Assembly (NCBI RefSeq): GCF_036588685.1
Contig: NC_086386.1
Span: 23,208,931 to 23,272,930 of the forward strand
Reading direction: 5' to 3'
Length of the DNA stretch: 64,000 bases
Source of the DNA: Mytilus trossulus
Taxonomy: Eukaryota; Mollusca; Bivalvia; Mytilida; Mytilidae
The notes beneath the pieces were generated by a model. That model was not told where the DNA came from. It did not search any database and worked only from the letters and a program-made list of their open reading frames with translations. Position numbers and translations under genes: made by a program. Of this stretch, positions 35,019 to 44,942 are shown piece after piece; positions within the stretch are counted from its first letter, which is position 1; every line of letters starts with the position of its first letter.

Positions 35019-36030
35019 TATTAACACTAGACATGTATATTCAATGCAATGTTAAAACTCAGGAAAAATTCATATCAAAGTTTTGGAATGAGTTCCATGG
35101 TATTTCAATATCTGTGATAAATACAATAGTGCCATGCTGGAAGGTTGTATGGAATCAAAGAAGATTTCCGGCAAAGACTTATCGAGATGCATTTTAATAT
35201 AGTCATCAATTATATTTGAAAAAAATGTATTGATTGGTTAGGACTAATATTTGTATACTCAACGAAAGCTTGTATAAGTTTGCAACATTGTATTTGAGTC
35301 ATATTTTAATACTAGAATAGATAGTACCTCAAACCAAAGAACAGCTTAAGTTGAAATATAATACTCATAGAATTTGTTAGTGTAATAGACTTCCCTGGCT
35401 GAATTGGGCTGGCACTTTCATTTGGTTTTCATAAATTAATCTTTAACATAGTTTATTATAGGTTGAGTTCATGTCATTGAGTGTTAACCACAAAATTGTT
35501 GCTAAAATTTGGATGAATAGTGTTATATTAATATATGTTAAAGTCAATTTAAAATATTCATGGTGTTGATGGCATAACAGTTTGTAAAGTTTTTACTGCC
35601 AAATTTCCTGGACTACATTTGTTTTGGTTTGGTTTGGGTAACTGTTTTTTATACCACAGCTTAAAAAAATTGGGGGTATACTGTTTTACCCATGTCTGTA
35701 TAAGAAGCAAAGGACAAACTATACCCTACGTATATCCATGTGTCCGTCCATCCATCCTTTATGTCTAGATTTAGATTTGATAAATTCTTCAAAGTGTATA
35801 GCCAAAATGATGAAAATATTATGTAGCAGTTTATTTTTTTAAATACAGGATAACTCAATACATGTATATGATTTGCAACAAGATAAAACAAATAAAACTA
35901 GCCAACCTTGTAGTGCTATATTGCTTTATTTATATTCTTCATTATGAAAAAAAATGTATTTTTTATTTTTGTAATGTTATTGTTTACAAATATATTTAAA
36001 TATAAATATTCAATATCAAACTGCTTGTGT
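35019..36030 (+). other. Probable SCLT1 3' UTR and downstream AT-rich DNA
   Basis: After the TGA at 35016-35018 there is no further coding signal. An AATAAA at 35891-35896 is a reasonable cleavage signal. At about 35650-35760 there is a piece of dispersed repeat (accacagcttaaaaaaattg … tccgtccatccatcc). The true transcript end cannot be fixed from the sequence alone. Confidence 0.45.
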
Positions 36031-36238
36031 ATTATTATTATTCATAAGGTCAAGGTTGTCTTTTATTATTATAATAGTTAAAAATGAATGTAGAAACCAA
36101 AGAAACTTTTAAAACTCGTAAGTTGAAAGAAAAACAGACAATGCCATGACTTAAAAAACAAACAAATCAAAAGAATACTACATCGATAAACTAGCCCACT
36201 TATAACTGGAGGTGAACTGAGGTGCTCCAAACGGATAA

Positions 36239-36423
36239 GGGCTATTCCAGAAAAAATGTAGGGTGGTTGGAAGGCAGTTTTTGTCAGCACCCGCCACCCA
36301 GACAATTGTTATTGAGAATTATAGTGCATTATAGTGTGAAAAGTTGCTCTGATACCCATCACTCATGTATTATTAATACAATCTGCTATCCACTCCCCCC
36401 TACATTTTTTTCTGGAATAGCCC
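36239..36423. mobile_element. PIF/Harbinger-like MITE, 185 bp, TAA target duplication (copy 1)
   Basis: The inverted ends GGGCTATTCCAG / CTGGAATAGCCC are flanked by TAA at 36236-36238 and 36424-36426. A three-base TWA duplication and ends starting with G-runs are hallmarks of PIF/Harbinger MITEs. A second copy, with a TTA duplication, is at 50446-50635. A decayed pair of similar ends lies around 22500-22660. Confidence 0.75.
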
Positions 36424-36899
36424 TAAGCAGTTCATGCTCAAAATAAGGTATCTTTTGTGTTTTAAGTTTGTATGATTGTCAAATTTTTCTGAATAAACTT
36501 TCATGGATTTCCAGAGCATGCAAACACAAACAAGATGTACTCAAGGACAAAAACTTATTATAACTAAGGATTAAACACACTGAGAGTTCCTAATTATTCT
36601 AGGTTACTAATTTCTATGGAATAACTTTTAAAAATCTTCTCCATTTAGACTACCAAATATTGCCAAACTTAAATTGAATAATCAGGTCTTTGTTTCAACA
36701 AATTACTAGACTTCAGTTGCTTAAAAAAGAACTCAGGGGTAAAATTGGTTTTGGCTTAAACATTGTATTCCCAAAGATGAAGCATTTAGAGAAATAATGA
36801 TCAACAGTTAAGGTCTATCTGCTATTGAATTTTCAGAAAAATCAGACAACCCAATTTGGAGTTATTTCCCCGGAAATGTTAATTCTTAGAAACAATCAC

Positions 36900-37130
36900 A
36901 GTTTTAATACAACCCCAAAAAAGATTGCTATCATGTCGTTGTCTGCGCCGTTGTCTGTGTCGTCGTCCTTAGACACATTTAGTTTACGGACAATAACGAT
37001 AGTTAGAGTGAATGGATCTCTATAAATTTTTAATACCTTTAAAGGAAGGTTAGGATTGATTTTGGGGGTTATGGTCCCTAATAGTTTAGAAATAAGGGGC
37101 TAAAAAGGAGGGCCCAAGTATGCATTCTTG
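36900..37130 (+). repeat. Fragment of family C repeat
   Basis: It contains a cgttgtctgtgtcgtcgtcc tract, then acggacaataacgatagtta, aaaggaaggttaggattgat and atggtccctaatag, parallel to the left end and first module of the 22901-24870 element. Confidence 0.6.
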
Positions 37131-37170
37131 ATGTTTCCAAACAATTTTTCACATGTAATTGGGTATCACA

Positions 37171-37308
37171 ATATACTAATATACCATATTTATACTCTAA
37201 ATATGCATGTTTACTATCAACGTGAATCTCGACTATAGAGCGCTATAGTCGAGATTCAATGATAGTAAACATGCATATTTAGAGTATAAATATGGTATAT
37301 TAGTATAT
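37171..37308. repeat. 138-bp near-perfect palindrome (hairpin)
   Basis: The arms are about 67 nt each, from atatactaatataccatatt on the left to its complement ending at 37308. The centre is ctatag-agcg-ctatag near 37230-37245. The only break I see is a small mismatch/length difference near 37220 against 37260 (caacgtga versus tcaatga). An RNA or single strand could form a very long hairpin. No terminal target duplication is obvious. Confidence 0.9.
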
Positions 37309-38033
37309 ATATGGTACAAATAAGTGATATATATCGAAAAATCTGAGATTTATGTTAAAAAAAAAAAATTAAAAAAAAAGGGGGGGAGGGACTATATGGG
37401 GCTCATACAGGATCCTGTCCTCAAGCACCTGTGTGAGAAACTGGTAAACCGGTGGATTGGATCACATCGAGTTGATCATAAAATTGATAGTTGTAAGCAT
37501 AATGAAATAAAAAAAAAACTGTCCATTCAAACAGATTCTTACTTTTAAAGATGATTGTCGACCCAAACGATCATCAACAAGTAGATATTGACAATGATTG
37601 AATTCATAACTGATTGTGAATAGTACAAGATAAGAGACGACCATTTCATTTTATGGGGGTCTAGGGACATTTGCAGATTGACTATTTGCTTTCATGTATA
37701 TGCATGCATGCTAAGCATTGCTTGTCATCATTTTACATTTGCACCTCTTACCAGACCATTTTAGAATCGTTGGTTACTGTTCATAGATAATTTGTTTAAA
37801 TATTTAAAATAATAGAATCAAAAGTTCAAGGATTATCAATGGTCAGATCAATTAGACTTCTGACCAGGTTCTGGAATTTGAGTACTAAATTTAATAGGAC
37901 CTTGTGCTTCATTTAGGCTTAAGAATTATTAAGGTTACTGTCAGTATAATAGCATGTGGCAAAACATGCGGTTGTATTTGAATTGACATTGGCAAGTGCT
38001 TGCTTCATGATATTAAAAAGATATCTGTTTCAA
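37309..38033. other. Intergenic DNA without recognised genes
   Basis: It contains an A-run/G-run stretch at about 37355-37390 and otherwise AT-rich unique-looking sequence. Open frames are short and without recognisable similarity. I see nothing else here. Confidence 0.5.
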
Positions 38034-39766
38034 ACTCTCGTGTGTTCTAGTGTTTGCCAACTTCTAGTTGTTTTATGTTCGTGAACTCTAATAGGTGTCT
38101 CATGTGTTCTAATGTTTGCCAATCTAGTTGTTTTGTGTTTGTGAACTCTCATGTGTTCTAGTGTTTGCCAATCTAGTTGTTTTGTGTTCGTCAACTCTCA
38201 TGTGTTCTAGTGTTTGCCAATCTAGTGGTACTGTGTTCGTGAAATCTCATGTGTTCTAGTGTTTGCCAATCTAGTTGTTTTGTGTTCGTGAACTCTCATG
38301 TGTTCTAGTGTTTACCAATCTAGTTGTTTTGTGTTCGTCAACTCTCATGTGTTCTAGTGTTTGCCATCTAGCTGTTTTGTGTTTGTGAACTCTAATGTGT
38401 TTTAGTTTTGGACAATCTAGTTTTTTATGTTCCTCAACTCTCATGTGTTCTAGTGTTTGCCATCTAGTTGTTTTATGTTCGTCAACTCTCATGTGTTCTA
38501 GTGTTTGCCAATCTAGTTGTTTTGTGTTCCTGAACTCTCATGTGTTCTAGTGTTTGCCAATCTAGTTGTTTTATGTTCGTGAACTCTTGTGTGTTCTAGT
38601 GTTTGCCAACTTCTAGTTGTTTTATGTTCGTGAACTCTCATAGGTGTCTCATGTGTTCTAATGTTTGCCAATCTAGTTGTTTTGTGTTCGTGAACTCTCA
38701 TGTGTTCTAGTGTTTGCCAATCTAGTTGTTTTGTGTTCGTCAACTCTCATGTGTTCTAGTGTTTGCCAATCTAGTGGTACTGTGTTCGTGAACTCTCATG
38801 TGTTCTAGTGTTTGCCAATCTAGTTGTTTTGTGTTCGTGAACTCTCATGTGTTCTAGTGTTTGCCAATCTAGTTGTTTTGTGTTCGTGAACTCTCATGTG
38901 TTCTAGTGTTTGCCATCTAGCTGTTTTGTGTTTGTGAACTCTCATGTGTTTTAGTTTTGGCCAATCTAGTTTTTTATGTTCGTCAACTCTCATGTGTTCT
39001 AGTGTTTGCCATCTAGTTTTTTTATGTTCGTCAACTCTCATGTGTTCTAGTGTTTGCCAATCTAGTTGTTTTGTGTTCGTGAACTCTCATGTGTTCTAGT
39101 GTTTGCCAATCTAGTTGTTTTGTGTTTGTGAACTGTCATGTGTTCTAGTGTTTGCCAATCTAGTTGTTTTGTGTTTGTGAACTCTCATGTGTCCTAGTGT
39201 TTGCCAATCTAGTTGTTTTATGTTCGTCAACTCTCATGTGTTTTAGTGTTTTCCATCTAGTTGTTTTGTGTTCGTGAACTCTCATGTGTTCTAGTGTTTG
39301 CCAATCTTAGTTGTTTTAAGTTCGTGAACTCTTGTGTGTTCTAGTGTTTGCCATCTAGTTGTTTTGTGTTCGTGAACTCTCGTGTGTTCTAGTGTTTGTC
39401 AATCTAGTTGTTTTATGTTCGTGAACTTTCATGTGTTCTAGTGTTTTAGAATCTGAGTTGTTTTATGTTCGTGAACTCTCATGTGTTCTAGTGTTTGCCA
39501 ATCTAGTTGTTTTGTGTTTGTGAACTGTCATGTGTTCTAGTGTTTGCCAATCTAGTTGTTTTGTGTTTGTGAACTCTCATGTTTTCTAGTGTTTGCCAAT
39601 CTGAGTTGTTTTGTGTTCGTGAACTCTCATGTGTTCTAGTGTTTACCAATCTAGTTTTTTTGTGTTCGTGAACTCTCATGTGTTTTAGTGTTTGCCATCT
39701 AGCTGTTTTGTGTTTGTGAACTCTCATGTGTTTTAGTGTTTGTTAATCTAGTTTTGTTATGTTCGT
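38034..39766. repeat. Minisatellite: 49-bp unit, about 35 copies, 549-bp higher-order period
   Basis: The consensus runs gtttgccaatctagttgttt, then tgtgttcgtgaactctcatg, then tgttctagt (49 bp), with some 47-bp units lacking aa. Marker variants recur 549 bp apart: gccaacttctag at 38056 and 38605, and tctagtggtactg at 38221 and 38770. The array therefore also grew by duplicating a block of about 11 units. Since 49 is not a multiple of three, the open frames on the minus strand break and resume in other frames and are not genes. Confidence 0.95.
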
Positions 39767-40394
39767 GACACAGTGTCCCTTGTAAAGTCATTCCCTGTGA
39801 CGAGTATGGCAGCCTGTCGTTGTACATTTTCTAATCGCTGGAATTGTTGCTGTTTGTAGAAACCCTAACAGAGCTGGTACCCATGGACAGCTGCCTCACT
39901 AAAGTTTTGTAAGTCGGGCTCTTCAAAACTTGTGGACAATTCCCCTAAGGTTTCTCCATACTGGTAGTGTGACTTTCGCTGTCGTCTGGTTAAAATGTAA
40001 ATATGAATATAACCCCATAATGCAAAAGAATACTCGCACAGTATATATAGTTTGTGCATACGTTTTTTTGTGTTTTTGATAAATCTCAGTAATACAATTG
40101 GTGCCCAATCCGTCCGTATACAATAGACCAAACTATTTACCAATGGGGTTATATTTATATTAGGCGAAATATACCAAAGGGACTTTCAAACGTAAAACAA
40201 CATGGAGAGAGAAAAAAACGATCGAAAGTCAAACAACATGCAACATAATAAAAAGAACACCACAAAATAGAAAACTAATTACTGAGCAACACAAACCCCG
40301 CATAAAGCTTAGATGATCTCTTGATGGTACTCCGGAGGGTAAGGGAGCTACCATTTGATTTTTATGGCGGGGGGTGGGGGCTAGGATGAAAAAT
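39767..40394. other. Intergenic DNA after the minisatellite
   Basis: About 40150-40300 contains a repeat-like segment (gggactttcaaacgtaaaac, gatcgaaagtcaaacaacat). Short open frames on the minus strand at 39865-40143 show no recognised domain. I do not call a gene. Confidence 0.4.
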
Positions 40395-40590
40395 TTTGTC
40401 CTGCATTTTTTTTAAGTTGTAATCTCTGTCCTGCCTTTTTATTTTTCACTAATCGGTCCTGCTTCTTTCTTTTTTTTTAGTTTATCCTGACTTTTTTTAC
40501 ATAAATTGTCATCCTGACTTTTTTTTTTGCAAGTGTCTCATCCTGCCTCTTTTTTTACTCAAAACTCCTGTCCTGCCTATTTTTTTTCAA
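40395..40590 (+). repeat. Interrupted array of CCTG + T-run units
   Basis: The pattern tcctg(c/a)(c/a)ttttttt recurs about seven times with spacers of 15-30 bp. It looks like a low-complexity dispersed repeat. Confidence 0.8.
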
Positions 40591-40599
40591 ATTTCATCC

Positions 40600-40725
40600 A
40601 TGGAAATGGTGAATGTGTCAAAGAGACAACAACCTGACCATAGAACAGACAACAGCAGAAGGTCGCCAATAGGTCTTCAATGCAGCGAGAAATTCCCGCA
40701 CACGGAGGCGTCCTTCAGAAAACAC
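40600..40725 (+). repeat. Family E repeat, forward copy
   Basis: ggaaatggtgaatgtgtcaa, agagacaacaacctgacc, aaggtcgccaataggtcttc and cacacggaggcgtccttc match the copies at 28560 (reverse) and 32664. Confidence 0.7.
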
Positions 40726-40896
40726 ATTGATAAATAAAACGTTAATCTGCTAACTGATTCCTTGTGATTTAACGTATCACTCCAAACGTTGGCTTCTCAG
40801 CCCCCTTTTTAACTCAGTGAAATCTTGGAGCTGCACCTAATATTGATCAGAGTGGACACTGTGTAATTTCCTGTTTTAACGTTGATCGTTGGACAA

Positions 40897-41048
40897 CAGT
40901 GGCAGATCTAGCCATTTGAAAAGGGGGGGTCTCAACCCAGGACAAAGGAGGGGGTGGGTTCCAACTGTATGTCCCCATTCAAATGCATTGATCGTCCAAA
41001 AAAAGGGGGGTTCCAACCCCCGGAACCCTCCCCCTGGATCCGCCACTG
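40897..41048. mobile_element. 152-bp MITE with CAGTGGC…GCCACTG ends (family D)
   Basis: The left end is CAGTGGCAGATCTAG and the right end is the complement of CAGTGGCGGATCCAG. The interior has G-run and C-run blocks (ttccaacccccggaacc). Open frames on both strands across it are due to the palindromic layout. A related but degenerate copy lies at 45812-45945. Confidence 0.75.
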
Positions 41049-41165
41049 GACACAGTGCATGCAGTAATGCCATAATGTCTAAGTCAACAAGCAGCATGGG
41101 TTTGAAATCAGACCGATTGAAAGACAAAAGTCTGAAACTGATAATCTGCATATTCTACGGCTAAA

Positions 41166-41619
41166 GGAGTAGGTCCAGTAGGACCCCATTTTGGCCCCAA
41201 AATATAGCAGTTTTACAAAATTGTTAAAATGTAAACTTTTAGTTATTTATTGGACAGTAGAATGCTTGTGCTATATAAATATGGGCTCTTTTTGACAATA
41301 CAATGCACATATATCGGGTACTAGCACCTTTAAGCCATGCTAAATTACTAAAATCTCATCATCTCTATCATTTTAGTTAAATTTTTGACGGTTTTCGTTT
41401 AAAACAAAAGTGGCCACATTCGTGTTCATCCTTAATATAGAAATGTAAGTTGTATTTTATAATAATACATAACATATATAAAGGTTGAGGATGAACACGG
41501 ATGCGGAACTGATTGGTTCAAATGAAATACACACTTTTAAGTGCTTAAAAGTGGTCAAAATCTTTCGTTAGATGAACCTTAAATTTGAGGCCAAAATCGG
41601 TCCTCACCGGACCTACTCC
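41166..41619. mobile_element. 454-bp element with GGAGTAGGTCC inverted ends
   Basis: The left end ggagtaggtccagtaggacc and the right end ggtcctcaccggacctactcc form inverted repeats of about 20 bp with two mismatches and one offset. A second inner inverted pair (cgtgttcatcctta … ggatgaacacgg) lies at about 41420-41500. There is no coding sequence. The target duplication is not clear. Confidence 0.7.
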
Positions 41620-42132
41620 ATTCAGACACGCTGAAAGCGGGAAAAGTTTAAAGATCTAACATTGTTGTCGGCTTAATTTCATATCACTGAGGCAATATGT
41701 ATGTCTAAGAATGAAGTTGCGTTTGCCGGAGAAGAGAAAACCAAACAACCTTGAATATAAATGATAACCGCCTATAAGTGTTTATTTTATTTGACTGTCA
41801 TTCTGCAATAAGATTTTTTAACTTTATAAATAACAACTGCATGTGCTATTCCATCGTCAACTTGTGACCATTCTGTGATCAAGACATCGCCATAGTAACA
41901 GAAATTATGATTTAAAAAGCTAAATAAAACTACCGTCATACATATAAAAAAATAATATGATAAGATCAACAAGATTGATGGCTTTAAATAGTTTTACAAT
42001 TTATCACTGTTGTACTTTGGGAAAAATAACACGACACGTTTCAACTTTTTGGAAATTTAATATGGCACGTTTCAACCTAACCATGTTCTTAGCACATTGC
42101 ATTGCATCAGATACGTCTAAAATCTAGATGCA

Positions 42133-42560
42133 ATGACCTTTTTATCAAACTTTAACAAAATCTTATGTTCAAGAACTTCCAGATCTACAAGTTATACAAC
42201 ACTTGTAAGTATACATTGTCAAATGAATTCAATAAGTTATTTTACATTGTTCTGTGATTTCGGTGTGAATGTCCTATCCTCGAGGTCCTATCAATTACCC
42301 TCCGGATATAAAATGTGCTAATTTCAATAAAGAATATATAAATGTGTCTTTTTCATATCGAAAAACGGAAAGGTGACTTGAAATAATTAGTCAGTAATAT
42401 TCATTGTGTTCAGGATTATAAATGTATGCTGGAGATCGAAGCATGTTTAAAATGAATGTTCTAGTGAAAACACAACGTTTTTAAAAGTTTTAATTATGTT
42501 TTTCAGGACGGTCATTTATCAGGGAGAGTATCCAGTAAAAAATTCAACAGTACAAAGGAG
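42133..42560 (+). other. Two candidate upstream exons (possibly RWDD2 5' leader)
   Basis: An open frame from ATG at 42133 runs 72 nt to a strong donor (CACTT|GTAAGTA, ending 42204). A second exon-like block 42507-42560 (54 nt) has a good acceptor (GTTTTTCAG) and donor (GGAG|GTAAAA) and stays open in the same frame. If joined to the RWDD2 exon at 44942 the frame ends after four codons at 44954-44956, so these would be 5' UTR exons with an overlapping upstream frame. They could equally belong to an unseen gene or be chance. Confidence 0.35.
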
Positions 42561-42590
42561 GTAAAAGAGAAAAATGCATGTGTTATTGCC

Positions 42591-42732
42591 GAGACTACTG
42601 TTATAGTAGTCTCAGGTTATTGGTACTAGTTTTTATTGTCAGTATGACATATGCATGTAATGATCTACGAATTAAGATTGTTTCTAACACGCATGCTGTA
42701 CCAGAGACATATATGTGTATATATGTCTCTGG
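42591..42732 (+). repeat. Two adjacent perfect hairpins
   Basis: 42591-42613 has 9-bp arms (GAGACTACT) around GTTAT. 42701-42732 has 14-bp arms (CCAGAGACATATAT) around GTGT. Both are perfect by eye and both contain gagac/gtctc. They lie directly after the candidate exon ending at 42560. Confidence 0.8.
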
Positions 42733-42796
42733 CTGTACTGTACAGTAGTCATGATATGAAAAAAAAAGCTTTTTCGTTTTTATCTATTAATTGGTT

Positions 42797-43065
42797 ATAG
42801 GAAGATGTGGTGTGAGTGCCAATGAGACAACTCTCCATCCAAATAACAATTTAAAAATTAAACCATTATAGGTTAAAGTACGGCCTTCAACACGGAGCCT
42901 TGGCTCACACCGAACAACAAGCTATAAAGGGCCCCAAAATTACTAGTGTAAAACCATTCAAACCGGAAAACCAACGGTCTAATCTATATAAACAAAACGA
43001 GAAACGAGAAACACGTATATATTACATAAACAAACGACAACTACTGTACATCAGATTCCTGCATA
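42797..43065 (+). repeat. Family A repeat, well-preserved forward copy
   Basis: It starts taggaagatgtggtgtgagt, contains acggccttcaacacggagcc and ctataaagggcccc, and continues with the downstream half (accattcaaaccggaaaacc … acgagaaacacg). This is the most complete copy in the window and is useful as a reference. Confidence 0.85.
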
Positions 43066-44204
43066 TATAAGTAACCCAGTGGCGATCCAGACATTTTTAT
43101 AAGGACTTACTGCCATAAACGGCTCATAAACGGAGGGGGTCCGCTATTGAATTTGTCCTAATTAATCAACCCACCCCCCCTCCCTCGTAACTGCACTCTT
43201 GCCCCGCCTATACCGTCAATGTCTCTGATCATTCGCGGATAGAAAGGGGTTGGGGTTGAGAATCTCTTTTTCACCATTAATTTTCGAGAAATATGTTTGC
43301 CAAAAACCCCGTTTTATACTGAGGACTTGCATGTGTTGGACCACGTGTGTTGGACCCCCTTTTCCCTTTACAACTGTTTTGGCCTGTTGATACTAATTAC
43401 ACTCAAATTATAGTACGGAACCACAAAAATACATAGTAAATTTTTAAAGAGATAAATAATTGTCGCATAATATTAAATAGATTAAATACGAGATGCCACG
43501 CAGACACACTGATAACATGTGTTACTGGCATATTTATCGTTTCCCTCCCCTTGACGTCGGAGCTCCTCTAGATTGTCAACAAACAAAACAAGTTCCTAAA
43601 CGTTTAGTTTTGTTTAATTATTCTTGATTCGAATTTCACAATAAACGTATGTAGTTCTAACAACAACTGAAAGTCATTTGTACACAAATATTCAATTCAA
43701 GGTTAAGCACATGCAAGTTTATATGACAGAATTTTTATTTTTATTTATTTTGAGATATTATTTTTTTCTGGGAATACAGTATATACATGTATGTAGCCTA
43801 TATGTTCAGTTCCTGACCTTTTCTGTAGTCTAAAGTAGTCTACAAAAAGCTTTTAATTCATGTTGACCTGGCACTTAAATGAAAAGAATTAACCAGAAAG
43901 AATATTTTATATAAGTTTTTGATATGCTGTTCATAGATATTTTACAATGGATGTTAATGACCGATAGCAAAAATTAATGATTGAAATGCCTCAGCCTGAT
44001 ACTCTGTATCTGTATCTGTATGTTACACAGAGCTTGATCCGATCACTGATATATGCGCACTGGGAGGAGAGCGGGTTGGTTAGTCTGACGGTTGGAGGGC
44101 AGCCATGAAACCCTCAACTGTCTTTTGACATGCAATTTCCTCCCTCAGATGGTTCCACTTCACTATTGTTTTTGGAAAAAAGAGTTCTTTTGAATATATA
44201 AAAA
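43066..44204. other. Intergenic DNA upstream of RWDD2
   Basis: About 43080-43270 contains a repeat with cccaccccccctccctcg-type C-runs. Otherwise no gene, RNA or clear element was recognised. Confidence 0.4.
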
Positions 44205-44400
44205 AGAAGATGTGGTATGATTGCCAATGAAACAACTATCCACAAAAGACCAAAATGACACAAAAATTAACAATTATAGGTCACTGTACGGCCTTCAACA
44301 ATGAGCAAAGCCCATACCGCATATAGTAAGCTATAAAAGGCCCCGAATGTCAGTTGTCTGTTTTGCAGTCTATCAATTCGTATGATCAACTACTTCTGGT
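44205..44400 (+). repeat. Family A repeat, forward copy
   Basis: aagaagatgtggtatgattg, ccacaaaagaccaaaatgac, gtacggccttcaacaatgag and ctataaaaggcccc mark this copy. It is closer to the 45235 copy than to the 42797 copy, so two subfamilies are present. Confidence 0.8.
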
Positions 44401-44942
44401 TTCTTGTCTTTCTGCGATGTTTGTGTATTGAAAGTCACTAAAGTTTTTTGCCTTAACTTGGCGTTTAATTCTGATCTTTTGCAAGTAATTATATATAATA
44501 AATTGGATACGAAGATGATAAAGTAAAGAAAACTTGCATTTGTTCACTTCATGTTTTCAACTCCACAAATTAAACACCTTTTGTTGGGTTGATATCAACA
44601 ATGTATTGCCCATCTACATGTACATGTATGAAAATAAATTGTTCATTTCAATCAAAAAGACCAATAATTATTACAGTGCATTTCAATTATTACAAGAGCT
44701 GATGATGGGAATACTCAAACATCTCTTTCAATTGAGTAAAGTTGCCACATTAAAGTCTAGGAAAGTTTTTAACTTTCTGAAAGAAAACCCCATTTAAACT
44801 TAATTTATATAGGTCCAGACATTTCTTATTAATTCAAGGTACACAGGGTTGTCTTTCCTCAGAGTAAAATCACAGCCATGCTGGGTAATCATTAGAAAAC
44901 AATTAGACATTCATTTAACGTGTCAACCTAATTTATTGTAGA

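Noticed and set aside
38271..39727. Four minus-strand open frames with repeated MRVHEHKTTR-like peptides
   Set aside because: They are translations of the 49-bp minisatellite. The frame changes with each unit and there is no start context, splice pattern or similarity to a protein.
40876..41164. Open frames of 91 codons on both strands
   Set aside because: They cross the palindromic MITE at 40897-41048, whose G/C-run ends give mirror-image frames. No conserved protein.
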